A DNA stretch of 64,000 nt from Verrucomicrobiota bacterium (GTDB taxonomy: Bacteria; Verrucomicrobiota; Verrucomicrobiia; Limisphaerales; Pedosphaeraceae), in the NCBI GenBank assembly GCA_021325145.1, contig JAJPHR010000110.1, positions 145,117 through 209,116 on the forward strand, written 5' to 3'. The notes under the pieces were generated by a model. That model searched no databases, was not told the origin of the DNA, and saw only the letters and a program-made list of their open reading frames with translations. Positions 50,701-59,052 of this stretch are shown here, in pieces. The position numbers were made by a program, and so were the translations under genes. Every line of letters starts with the position of its first letter. Position 1 is the first letter of the stretch.

Positions 50701-52217
50701 CAAAAGACGAGCCGGGTTCCACCGAGATTCCTCAATCCTTCAGCGAATTCGCGGCGAAAGAGCAAGCGGCCATGCAAAGCCCCGCGCGTTCCGCGGCCGA
50801 ATCGTTTTGGCTGGAACAATACTCCCGCCCCGTCCCAAACCTGGAGCTTCCCACGGACCGGCCCAGGCCCATGAAACGAAGTTTTGCCGGCGGGAGCGCG
50901 TCAATGCTGTTGAACCGGGCACTCGGCCATGAACTCAAGCGCTTCAGCGCGCGACAACGCTCCACACTCGTTACGGTGCTCCTGGCCGGTTACTATCTGT
51001 TGCTTCACCGGTTGACGGGCTGTTTGGAGGTCGTTGTGGGGCTTCCCATGACCAACCGGGCAGGGGAAGGCGGAGAACGCCTCGTGGGTCATTGCGTGAA
51101 TTTCCTGCCGTTGCGGCTGAGTTTGGAAGGCAATCCCTCCCTCGCGGATTACTTCACCCGCGTGCGCGCGCTTCTGTTGGATGCCCACGAACACCAGAAT
51201 TTCACGCTGGGCAGCCTGCTGCAAAAGCTCGACCTTCCGCGCGACCCTGGTCGGCTGCCGTTGGTCTCGGTCATGTTCAACCTGGCCTGGATGCGTGAAG
51301 CGGTGAAACTGGAGGGGCTGGAAACCAAAATCATCCCGAATCCCCATTGCTTCAGCCGCTTCGACTTGAGCGTCAGCCTGACGGAATGCGAAGGCGAATT
51401 GGAGTTGCACTGTCATTACAGCGCCGAGTTGTTCAATCCCGAAACCGTGCAACGCTGGCTCAAACATTACGAAACCCTCCTGGCCAATATTGTTGCCAAT
51501 CCAGACCAACCCATCGGCAAATACTCGTTGTTGACCCCTGCCGAGCGGCTCCAATTGCTGGTCGAGTGGGCGCGATTGCAACCGGGGAGCACGTTGTTTG
51601 GTGGCCTGCCTCGCGGAACCGGTGCAAACAATACTGATCACCGATTCTATGTGCTGGATGCTTATCTGGAACCGGCTCCCATCGGTGTCATCGGCGAGTT
51701 GTTTGTCAGTGGGCCCAAGGACGCTTTTTTCGATCCAAGCCAATATACTCCTTCGCCTGACCCTTATCGCTCCGACCCTGCCATCCAGCTTTATCGAACC
51801 GGCTTGCGAGCCCGCTACTCACCTCTGGGCCATATCGAAATGTTGAGTCCGGAGGCGAGCCTGAATCAAAACGAGACCAATACAGTGGCGAACGCGGCAT
51901 CCGCGCCCGCCCAAACCAGGACTGCGGTCGGAACGGCATTAAGCGAGACGGAAAAAAAGCTGGCGGCAATCTGGCGCGAAGTCATCGGACTGCAGGAAGT
52001 CGGGCGTGAAGACAACTTTTTTGACCTGGGTGGCCACTCGGTTCTGCTAATCCAGGTCATTACGCGCGTCCGCAAAACGTTCCGCGTGGAACTGACCCTG
52101 CGGCATCTCTTCGAGGCCCCGACCATCGACGAACTGGCCCGGATAATTGACGAGAAGTTTTCCCAGCCGGCGCGCGGCCTTCCCGCAAACGAAAACCGTC
52201 CGCTGGCGACGACATAG
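47730..52217 (+). CDS. PKS/NRPS hybrid: degenerate KS, degenerate AT, C domain, A-domain relic, PCP
   Basis: A 1495-residue protein. The KS (about 15-295) has SLGIQSGAASL where VDTACSSSL is expected, so the nucleophile Cys is Ala126, with one residue deleted. The HGTGT block is replaced by EQADGGGIENL and the GHxEAAAG block is absent, although GSFGAGGTNACLILEEA is retained. The AT (about 300-730) has GHGPGEYVAACLAG, with Gly472 in place of the catalytic Ser. The C domain (about 835-1280) is intact (HHLICDG, first His 967). A roughly 90-residue remnant of an A domain follows (FYVLDAYLEPAPIGVIGELF, LYRTGLRARYSPLGHIE). The PCP has Ser1437 in FFDLGGHSVLLIQV. The start is ATG 47730 or ATG 47760. 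Confidence 0.88.
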   Translation: MPPTRTNDSVMNNSERSIEGVAVVGVAGQFPFRNNDPLGDHFGAGVMPEGAPIGSPHHDFFLECARQVLEEAGHVGEREEELAGVFTAAAFAGESFRTASGTDSLSLLVSSKLNLRGPSLGIQSGAASLAAAIVACQHLLAYQCDLALTGGISFSSRNETAIESAGVLALKRLADAIADRDQIYAVIKGFAINHDGALDTNEAGHDKNCEAECIALAEALAGISPESPFFEQADGGGIENLIAGALTLHRKQHRGEPDQFAGRQPSRVKIGSFGAGGTNACLILEEATGLPPSSPSRPVQLLLLSAQNETALENATADLAAHLAQHPEESPGDVAYTLQTRRQAFACRRTLICRNHREALEALHTLTPDRVASRRLPEAAPSLIFAFPSQPGLRSHAGRELYEQEPAFREQVDLCAGLLQPSLKVDLRAVLCSSEAPPSRDLVQPALFVLEYALAKLWMSWGIKPEAMIGHGPGEYVAACLAGVISVKDALHLMVCRGSLCDQPPFRSLLLAQLAEAEAKMLLDGNIALASVDSPHLCTLSGPADCLHQLENRLSEKGVAGWMLDGCAAMHSAPDESSAKPFLDLVQKLKLRAPRIPYISSLTGDWITPQQATDPKYWHDQLGRPVLFSTGLQTLLRKPGRIFLEIGFSQTLSALLEQQPLSNRNLLALPFRDELTIQPTDSAALLHTLGQLWTMGVSVDWNGFYAHEQRRSVRLPARSLQSAVAGDGIVQSSMGVSPNTSSSNGERKQTATPYIRDQSQEPPQNGVVSEFRESLDAKPEPTRNGAAHPAPRISFDAGKTNSSEFEPADSVRVSASDVVSINMPDVAASSEIIKSLPLTEAQREIWYAVQMADALSCSFNQSDTMHLRGPLDLPRLTRTLRWLVDRHEALRTTFSSESEIQHIHATLPIEVPNIDLSQLPVSYRKEQLDAELAEMVKEPFNLVQGPLFRLRLVRLGPEEHVLILTLHHLICDGGSFGVLLHELGEGYSADAKDEPGSTEIPQSFSEFAAKEQAAMQSPARSAAESFWLEQYSRPVPNLELPTDRPRPMKRSFAGGSASMLLNRALGHELKRFSARQRSTLVTVLLAGYYLLLHRLTGCLEVVVGLPMTNRAGEGGERLVGHCVNFLPLRLSLEGNPSLADYFTRVRALLLDAHEHQNFTLGSLLQKLDLPRDPGRLPLVSVMFNLAWMREAVKLEGLETKIIPNPHCFSRFDLSVSLTECEGELELHCHYSAELFNPETVQRWLKHYETLLANIVANPDQPIGKYSLLTPAERLQLLVEWARLQPGSTLFGGLPRGTGANNTDHRFYVLDAYLEPAPIGVIGELFVSGPKDAFFDPSQYTPSPDPYRSDPAIQLYRTGLRARYSPLGHIEMLSPEASLNQNETNTVANAASAPAQTRTAVGTALSETEKKLAAIWREVIGLQEVGREDNFFDLGGHSVLLIQVITRVRKTFRVELTLRHLFEAPTIDELARIIDEKFSQPARGLPANENRPLATT

Positions 52218-52235
52218 GCCCAGCAACCAGAGCGC

Positions 52236-55200
52236 ATGAGTCTTAAAGAAATTTCCCCTCCCTCGGCATCAGCGGGCTCCGCAGCCAGGGAGCAACTTTT
52301 GTTACAGCGCCTCGGCCAGGCGTTGCAGGCGGCGGACGCAATTGAACCGACGATTGCCCGACATTGCCAGGACGGCTCCGTTCCGCTCTCGTTTGCGCAA
52401 CAGCGGCTTTGGTTTTTGGACCAACTGCACCCGGGCTCTCCGCTCTACAACATGACGATGGCGGTGCGGTTGGATGGAACGCTGCATCCCTCCGCGTTGC
52501 GGGAAGCCATCGGCAAAGTCGTGGAGCGCCATCAAATTCTGCGAACACGGTTTTTTAGCGAGCGCGGCGAACCGCACCAGGAGGTTTTTGCCGTGCCTCG
52601 GTTCTCCATGCCGGAGATCGACTTGAGCGGCCTGCCTATTGAGAAACGCCAGACTGAACTGCAACAACGCCTGGAAGCAGAAGCCCGGCAGCCGTTCAAC
52701 CTTTCCGGCGATCTCCTGTTGAGAGCCACGCTCTACAGGCTGGCGGCGGATAAACATGTGTTGTTCCTGAACATGCATCACATTGCGTCCGATGCGGCAT
52801 CGTTCGGAGTATTCTTTGATGAAATCAGCCGGTTTTATGAATCGTCACTCGCCGGCGAACCGGTGGTGCTTCCCGATCTTCCGATTCAATATGCCGATTA
52901 TGTGCTCTGGCAGCGCCAGGAACTGGACAAGAGCCTGCAGACACATCTTGAATACTGGAAGCAGCATTTGGCGGGTGCTCCGGATCTCCTTGAATTGCCC
53001 ACCACTCATCCCCGACCGGCAAGGCCGTCTTCGCGCGGAGGGCGGGAGGGGCGGCAACTCGATCCCGGCCTGGCGGATCAACTGCAAAAGCTCAGCCGGT
53101 GCGAAGGCGTTACGCCGTTTGTGCTTTTGTTGGCTGCATTCACAGTCCTCCTGCATCGTTTCACCCGGCAGGATGATATCCTGGTCGGCATTCCCGTCGC
53201 GGGCCGCCATCATGTGGAAACCGAACCACTGATCGGGTTCTTCATCAACACCCTCGCACTGCGGAGCCGGCTGGAGGGGAACCCATCGTTCCGCGAACTG
53301 CTCAAGCGCGCGCGCGCGACGATATTGAAGGCCCACGCGCACCAGGAACTGCCTTTTGAAAAGCTGGTCGAAGAATTGCGGCCACAACGCGCAAGCAGCC
53401 ATGAACCGCTGATCCAGACGATGTTCGTGTACCAGGCGGCATCCAAGGCCGGCATGACCCTCCCCGGATTAAAGGCCGCATTCCACGAAATCGGCACCGG
53501 GACGGCAAAGTTCGACCTGATGTTGACCGTGACCGACACAGCCCCTGGTCTGCTGGCCGAAATCGAATACAAATCAGACCTGTTTGACCGGGACACCATC
53601 GCTCGATGGCTCAGCCACTTTGAAGTCCTGCTCGCGGGCATTGCAGCCAACCCGGACCATCCGGTTCGCCAAATTCCGCTGCTTACCGATTCGGAGCGGC
53701 ATCGCCTCCTGGTCGAGTGGAATGACACACGAACTGATTTTCCGCGGGACCGGTGCGTGCACGAGTTGTTCGAAGAGCAGGCCCGGATAAGTCCGGCCGC
53801 GACCGCCGTCATTTTTAAGGAAAGCCGATTGACCTATGGCGAACTTAACGCCTGCGCGAATCGACTTGCCCGCGATCTGCAGGAAACAGGCGTGAAACCC
53901 GGGATGATCGTGGGGATTTTCGTGAACCGCTCGTTGGAGATGATTATTGGTCTGCTCGCGATTCTGAAGGCAGGCGGAGCATACGCGCCCCTGGATCCAT
54001 CGTCACCTCCGGAACGACTGGCGGGGATGCTGGAAGATTTGGAAGCCAGAATACTGCTGACTCAAAGCAGCTTGAAGCAGGTACTGCTTCGTTCCACCAG
54101 CCGCAACGGAAGTGTGCCGCCGCTCATCTTTTGTTTGGACACGGATTGCACAGCGCTGGCCTGCCAGAAAGCGGACGACTTTCCGTGCCCGGTGTCCGCC
54201 GAGAGCCTGGCCTATGTCAGTTTCACGTCCGGTTCGACCGGCCGGCCCAAAGGTGTCTGCCTGCCGCATCGCGGGATTGTGCGGTTGGTCAGGAATGCCA
54301 ATTACGCCAGCTTCTCTCCCAGCGAAGTGTTTCTGCAATTGGCGCCGGTTCCTTTCGACGCTTCGCTGTTCGAAATCTGGGGCGCTTTGCTCAACGGCGC
54401 GCGGCTCGTCGTGCTTCCGCCTCACGCTCCATCGTTCTCGGAACTGGCCGAGGCAATCCAAACAAATGGGGTGACCACCCTTTGGCTCACGAGCGGCCTG
54501 TTCAGCCAGTTGGTGGAAGCAAAGCCTGAATGCTTGTGCGATTTGCGGCAGGTGCTTGCGGGTGGGGATGTGATTTCGCCGCCGCATGTCAGGAAGGCGC
54601 TGGCTTATTTGCGCGCTGGACGGCTCATCAATGGTTACGGTCCCAGCGAAAACGCCACCTTTACCACTTGTTATGAAGTGCCGCGCGATTTTGATGGCCA
54701 GCGCGCCGTGCCGGTGGGGCGGCCGATTTCAAACACGGAGTGTTATCTGCTGGATGACCAGATGCAGCCGGTTCCCATTGGAATTCCGGGCGAACTTTAC
54801 GCGGGCGGCGACGGTTTGGCGAAGGGCTATCTCAAGCAACCCGGCCTCACGGCTGAAAGGTTTATTCCCAACCCTTTTCGATCCGGCACGTATTTATATA
54901 AAACTGGCGACCTGGCCCGCTATCTTTCGGACGGCAACATTGAGTTTCTGGGACGCATCGACACGCAGGTGAAAATCCGTGGCTACCGGGTCGAACTGGG
55001 GGAAATTGAATCGGCCATTCTTCAACACCCCGAAGCACGCGAGTGCGCCGTAACCGCACGCGCAGATACTGACGGCCAGAAACGATTGACGGCTTATGTG
55101 GTTCCGGAACGATCCTTGGCACCCGCCACCTCAGAATGGCAGGAGTTCCTTCGACAACGGCTGCCGGAATACATGGTGCCCTCCGCGTTTGTTGTTCTGC

Positions 55201-56456
55201 CCGGACTGCCGCTGTCGCCAAATGGCAAAGTTGACCGCAAGGCCCTGCCCATTCCAGAAACCGAGGTTCGCACCGGCGCCAATTCAGGTGATCCCAAAGA
55301 TAATGTTGAGCGGCAGTTGTGCCAGTTATGGGAGGAGAGCTTGAAGAAGCGCCTGATCGGCGTACGCGACAATTTCTTTGGGCTGGGCGGGCACTCCTTG
55401 CTGGCGATGCGCCTGCTGGCTCGCATTGAAGAGCAGTTCAATGCAAAGATTTCGGTGTCCCAATTGTTTCAACATCCAACGATTGAACAACTGGCTGCCA
55501 TCCTGCGCGATGGTCCCGGAGTCAATTCAAATTCGCTGATCGTGCCGATCCAGCCGCATGGCTCCAATCCACCGCTGGTGTTTATTCACGGGGTGGGGGG
55601 TGGAATGTTCTGGGGCTACGGCAATCTCGCGCGCTTTCTCGGCCCGGACCAGCCCGTTTTTGCGATTAAGTCACGCGGCCTTGATGGAGAGGAGGAATTC
55701 AGCACCATCGAAGGCGCGGCTGAGCAATATATTGCCCAGCTTCGGGCGTTCCAACCACACGGTCCCTATTATCTGGGCGGTTATTGTTTTGGCGGAGTCG
55801 TGGCTTACGAAATGGCCTGCCGCCTTCACGCTCAGGGAGAAAAAATTGCCCTGCTCGCGCTCATCAATTCCAGCCCGCCGAATTCCAGCTACACAAGTTT
55901 TCGTTGGACCCCGGCCACCTTTTTCAAATTCACAAAAAATCTTTGTGTGCGGGCGGCCTGTTCCCTGCGGGCCGCTCCAGAAAAGCGGCGCGCCTTTCTT
56001 CGATGGAAATTCAAAGTGATCGCCAGGCGGCTGAAGGAACGGTTTTCGCCGGCTCCTTCAACTCCGCCGATGCTGGACGCCGATGAGTTGCTCGATCTTT
56101 CACAACATTCCGAACCGGAGCGCAACCTTTGGCAAACGCACGTTCGCGCGCTCATGAATTATCACGCGGGAGTTTATCCCGGGCACGTCACTCTCTTTCG
56201 CAGTCCTGTCCACTTGATGTATTGCTCATTCGACCCAACCTATGGCTGGGGCCAACTGGCTTCCGGAGGCGTGACGGTGAAGGTCATCCCCGGCGCACAC
56301 GAAACCATCATGGAAATGCCGCAAGTCCAAAAGCTCGCGGCGGAATTGAGTGCGGCTTGCGCCGGCCACCCAACTGCCGTGAGGGGAGAAGGGCGCGAAT
56401 TCCAACAGCAGAGCGAACCACAGAATACAAAGGCGGATGAGGCTGCAGTTCTTTAG
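52236..56456 (+). CDS. NRPS termination module C-A-PCP-TE, predicted valine-like
   Basis: A 1406-residue module. The C domain (about 45-490) has HHIASDA at residues 181-187, with Ala in place of the usual Gly but both His present. The A domain (about 510-1020) is intact (FTSGSTGRPKGVCLPH near 664, FDASLFEIWGALL, NGYGPSENATF). A hand-read code of D-A-F-W-L-G-G-T-F-K resembles valine codes. The PCP has Ser1054 in GLGGHSLLAMRLL. The thioesterase starts with PLVFIHGVGGGMFWGYG and has GGYCFGGVVAYEMA, where Cys1184 takes the Ser position. GAHETIMEMP near residue 1358 supplies the His. It begins 18 bases after the previous gene. Confidence 0.92.
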   Translation: MSLKEISPPSASAGSAAREQLLLQRLGQALQAADAIEPTIARHCQDGSVPLSFAQQRLWFLDQLHPGSPLYNMTMAVRLDGTLHPSALREAIGKVVERHQILRTRFFSERGEPHQEVFAVPRFSMPEIDLSGLPIEKRQTELQQRLEAEARQPFNLSGDLLLRATLYRLAADKHVLFLNMHHIASDAASFGVFFDEISRFYESSLAGEPVVLPDLPIQYADYVLWQRQELDKSLQTHLEYWKQHLAGAPDLLELPTTHPRPARPSSRGGREGRQLDPGLADQLQKLSRCEGVTPFVLLLAAFTVLLHRFTRQDDILVGIPVAGRHHVETEPLIGFFINTLALRSRLEGNPSFRELLKRARATILKAHAHQELPFEKLVEELRPQRASSHEPLIQTMFVYQAASKAGMTLPGLKAAFHEIGTGTAKFDLMLTVTDTAPGLLAEIEYKSDLFDRDTIARWLSHFEVLLAGIAANPDHPVRQIPLLTDSERHRLLVEWNDTRTDFPRDRCVHELFEEQARISPAATAVIFKESRLTYGELNACANRLARDLQETGVKPGMIVGIFVNRSLEMIIGLLAILKAGGAYAPLDPSSPPERLAGMLEDLEARILLTQSSLKQVLLRSTSRNGSVPPLIFCLDTDCTALACQKADDFPCPVSAESLAYVSFTSGSTGRPKGVCLPHRGIVRLVRNANYASFSPSEVFLQLAPVPFDASLFEIWGALLNGARLVVLPPHAPSFSELAEAIQTNGVTTLWLTSGLFSQLVEAKPECLCDLRQVLAGGDVISPPHVRKALAYLRAGRLINGYGPSENATFTTCYEVPRDFDGQRAVPVGRPISNTECYLLDDQMQPVPIGIPGELYAGGDGLAKGYLKQPGLTAERFIPNPFRSGTYLYKTGDLARYLSDGNIEFLGRIDTQVKIRGYRVELGEIESAILQHPEARECAVTARADTDGQKRLTAYVVPERSLAPATSEWQEFLRQRLPEYMVPSAFVVLPGLPLSPNGKVDRKALPIPETEVRTGANSGDPKDNVERQLCQLWEESLKKRLIGVRDNFFGLGGHSLLAMRLLARIEEQFNAKISVSQLFQHPTIEQLAAILRDGPGVNSNSLIVPIQPHGSNPPLVFIHGVGGGMFWGYGNLARFLGPDQPVFAIKSRGLDGEEEFSTIEGAAEQYIAQLRAFQPHGPYYLGGYCFGGVVAYEMACRLHAQGEKIALLALINSSPPNSSYTSFRWTPATFFKFTKNLCVRAACSLRAAPEKRRAFLRWKFKVIARRLKERFSPAPSTPPMLDADELLDLSQHSEPERNLWQTHVRALMNYHAGVYPGHVTLFRSPVHLMYCSFDPTYGWGQLASGGVTVKVIPGAHETIMEMPQVQKLAAELSAACAGHPTAVRGEGREFQQQSEPQNTKADEAAVL

Positions 56457-56545
56457 TCTCGTGGAAAGCTTTGAACAGGCCCGAACGGCTTCAGCAAGCC
56501 GGGCAGCAACTCACATGCGTGACCGGGATTGCATTCGCTTGGCGG

Positions 56546-57589
56546 TTACGAGGCCGCCGCAGCGGATGAGCTGGCAGCGGCCTCGTTATTCCTGCCGGCT
56601 GCCTCCTCGCTCAGCCGCGTAAGCCAGGAAGGCGCCAGGAAGGACTGGCTTTCAGAACCGGTGTAAGTTTCAGGACCAGACGTTGCTGCCGGCCCGGGAA
56701 GCACCCGGTTGGTGATGGAAAGCAGGCGAGTCATTGCACCGGGAAAAAGTTCGTTGAACAGCACGGCCCCTTTGGTGTGGGCGCCGAGCACGAGACGGGC
56801 GGCCCCACGCCGGCAAGCATTTAGAATTCTTTCAGCGGCGCGCTCCGCGCTCATGGAGAGCAAGGGCAGCGAATCGGCAATCGCAAACCAGGCATATTCG
56901 CGATGGTGCCGGCCCTTGAACAGAGCATTGGGCGGCGAACCGGTTCGCATCAAACCCGGACAAACGGTCGTTACCAGGATTTTATGACGCCGCAACTCTG
57001 CTCGAAGGCCATCGGACAGGCCGACCAGCGCGAACTTGCTGGCGCAGTAGGGAAGAAGGTGCGGCACGGCAATCTTTCCGCCCACGGACGCGATGTTGAC
57101 AATCCGCCCCCCGCCGGCGCGGCGCATTTGCGGGAGAACGGCCAGAACACAGTGGAGCGGCCCCAGCACGTGAACGGCCAGGGCGTTTTCGAAATCCTTC
57201 ACGGTCATGTGCTCCAACGGGCCCACCTGGATGATGCCGGCATTGTTAATCAGCACGTCCACGTTCCCAAACCGAGCCAGAACTTGCTGCATGGCGTCCT
57301 GTACCTCGATCTGTTTCCTGACATCACAAGCCACGGTCATCACCTCTGTCCCGAAAGAGCTCAATTGGCCGGCTGCCCTCTCCAGTTCCGCCGCATCACG
57401 CGCGAGCAGCGCCAGGCGGGCGCCCTCGCGGGCGAGTTGACGTGCCAGGACCAGGCCCAATCCCCGCGAGCCACCGGTAATCACGACGCACCGGCCTTTG
57501 AACTGTAGGTAGTCGCGCCGCTTTGCCAGCGCCAGGCCGACTCCCACGCCGGTCCCGATCATGAGTGAGAACATGGTCCCAGCTTTCAT
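56546..57589 (-). CDS. Short-chain dehydrogenase/reductase with C-terminal extension
   Basis: A 347-residue SDR. It begins with a possible membrane-associating segment (MFSLMIGTGVGVGLALAKR), followed by the cofactor motif VVITGGSRGLGLVLARQL (TGGxxGxG), NNAG in VLINNAGIIQVGPL, the Ser in VNIASVGGKI, and YCASK in LLPYCASKFALVGL. The first 120 residues or so of the fold are normal. The last 60 residues are a Pro/Ser/Ala-rich tail (NNEAAASSSAAAAS) unusual for classical SDRs. It faces the NRPS cluster tail-to-tail, so it is probably not part of that operon. The ATG at 57589 is used; the frame extends to 57637. Confidence 0.88.
   Translation of the reverse strand: MKAGTMFSLMIGTGVGVGLALAKRRDYLQFKGRCVVITGGSRGLGLVLARQLAREGARLALLARDAAELERAAGQLSSFGTEVMTVACDVRKQIEVQDAMQQVLARFGNVDVLINNAGIIQVGPLEHMTVKDFENALAVHVLGPLHCVLAVLPQMRRAGGGRIVNIASVGGKIAVPHLLPYCASKFALVGLSDGLRAELRRHKILVTTVCPGLMRTGSPPNALFKGRHHREYAWFAIADSLPLLSMSAERAAERILNACRRGAARLVLGAHTKGAVLFNELFPGAMTRLLSITNRVLPGPAATSGPETYTGSESQSFLAPSWLTRLSEEAAGRNNEAAASSSAAAAS
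56548..56586. terminator. Inverted repeat at the convergent NRPS/SDR 3' ends
   Basis: ACGAGGCCGC (56548-56557) and GCGGCCTCGT (56577-56586) form a 10-base perfect stem with a 19-base loop. It lies inside the last codons of the SDR and just beyond the NRPS stop. TATT follows on the plus strand, so there is only a weak T-run. A weak or bidirectional terminator is possible. Confidence 0.3.
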
Positions 57590-58013
57590 GGTAACGCTGT
57601 CAGCCTCCTCCCCATGATTGCTGGATGTCGCACGCATTGGCTGGAAAATGGCGAAAGCGATGCTGAACCGTCATTCAGCGGTTTCAGTGTTGGGTTGCTC
57701 ATAAACTCATTTGCCGCTCGATTACGGGACCGATGCCAAAGGCTGCTTTTGCTAATATTGATCCAGCGACAAACCGGTTCATGTGGGGAGTTGACCTGAT
57801 CGATTCGGTCTTTTTCGGCGCAGTTGCGTTTTCAGTTCCGCCAGTTATGGAGGTAGTCCAGCATCGGGCAGCCAGTCGTGGAATTTTGAACGCACCTCAC
57901 TCAGCCGGGAGCCCCTTCTCAAGGACTCCAACGATCAGCACGGTTGCGGAAACGGAATATTGCGAGTCCGGCCCCGTGACTTATCTTGAAAAGCCAGGAA
58001 AGGAGAAACCCGC
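57590..58013. other. Intergenic region between divergent SDR and DUF1275 genes
   Basis: About 420 bases with no convincing gene. A short in-frame stretch near 57733-58035 has no family match and overlaps the next start, so it was not called. AAAGGAG near 57999-58005 is the likely ribosome binding site of the DUF1275 gene. Confidence 0.45.
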
Positions 58014-58820
58014 ATGGACAAAACCGGCTTATTGACCGCCCGCCCCGCCGGAGCCCGCTCCGCAAGAGCCTGGGTGGCCGTGGTGCTGGCCTGGGTGGCC
58101 GGATTTGTGGATGTCACCGGATACCTCACTTTGATCCGCGTGTTCACCTCGCACATGAGCGGCAATAGCGTGGCCATGGTCGCCTATCTGGCCCAGCATC
58201 AATGGGCGGAGGCCGCGCGCCGCGCTTTTCCGATTCCTCTCTTTATGCTGGGTATTTTCATGGGCGCGATCCTCGGAATTGCTCTCGCTCGCAAAGGCTA
58301 CCACGCCCGGCTTTCGCTTACCTTGCTGATTGAAGCCGGGCTCCTGCTGGCGTTCATGGTCTATGGCAGCCGAGTGTCCCATGCCGGGGCGGTTCACGAA
58401 ATCCCGGTCTGGAAGACTTATCTGCTCACCGCACTTTTGGCCATGGCCATGGGGGTGCAGAGTTCCGCCTTGAGACACGTCTGGGGCCGTTCGGTGCACA
58501 CCGCTTATGTGACGGGCATGTTGACCCACTTTACGGAAGATGCCGCCGTTCTGGCATTCCGCGGCTTCGACCGGCTAAAGGGAGGCCATGCTGACAGCAA
58601 AAGCACTTCCAAACATCCAAAGCGGCTGCGAACGATGCTGCTTTATGGCGGCATCTGGGTGGCCTTCGTTCTGGGCGCCCTCTGCGGCGGGTTCGGCAAA
58701 CAACTGTGGGGATGGTTGGCGCTGGTGGCGCCGCTGAGTGTCCTGGCGGTCGTCATCCTTTATGATCTGCTCAGGCCAATCCACGCTTCGGCTCCTCTTG
58801 ACAGCCAGGGACCGACCTAA
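58014..58820 (+). CDS. DUF1275 (YoaK) family membrane protein
   Basis: A 268-residue inner-membrane protein of the YoaK/DUF1275 family. It has about six hydrophobic segments. The conserved N-terminal block is VAGFVDVTGYLTLIRVFTSH then MSGNSVAMV, and AMAMGVQSSALRHVWGRSVH with TAYVTGMLTHF follows near residues 145-175. The function is unknown. The ATG at 58014 is fixed by AAAGGAG 8-9 bases upstream. A tRNA gene on the other strand starts 6 bases beyond its stop. Confidence 0.9.
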   Translation: MDKTGLLTARPAGARSARAWVAVVLAWVAGFVDVTGYLTLIRVFTSHMSGNSVAMVAYLAQHQWAEAARRAFPIPLFMLGIFMGAILGIALARKGYHARLSLTLLIEAGLLLAFMVYGSRVSHAGAVHEIPVWKTYLLTALLAMAMGVQSSALRHVWGRSVHTAYVTGMLTHFTEDAAVLAFRGFDRLKGGHADSKSTSKHPKRLRTMLLYGGIWVAFVLGALCGGFGKQLWGWLALVAPLSVLAVVILYDLLRPIHASAPLDSQGPT

Positions 58821-58826
58821 ACAGCA

Positions 58827-58901
58827 TGGAGCCAGTTGCCGGGCTCGAACCGGCGACCGACGGTTTACAAAACCGTTGCTCTACCACTGAGCTAAACTGG
58901 C
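58827..58901 (-). tRNA. tRNA-Thr (anticodon TGT)
   Basis: Minus-strand cloverleaf with encoded CCA. The acceptor GCCAGTT pairs with AACTGGC. The D-arm has AGCTCAGTGGTAGAGC. The anticodon stem ACGGT/ACCGT encloses the loop TTTGTAA, giving anticodon TGT. The T-arm reads CGCCGGTTCGAGCCCGGC. Confidence 0.95.
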
Positions 58902-59052
58902 CTTCTCCTGCTCGCCCTTTGTTTATAAACGCGGGCTGCGCTCCGGTCAAGTTCGAGTGCCGGGCGCAACGGTCGCTCAGAGTTGGCAATTTCGCGGCGC
59001 CTGGAGTTTAATTCAATGTCTGCAGCGGGCGGGTTGGCCCGACGCGAGTTGC

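Noticed and set aside
57733..58035. Small plus-strand ORF (100 residues) before the DUF1275 gene
   Set aside because: It has no family match, overlaps the DUF1275 start in another frame, and has no clear ribosome binding site.
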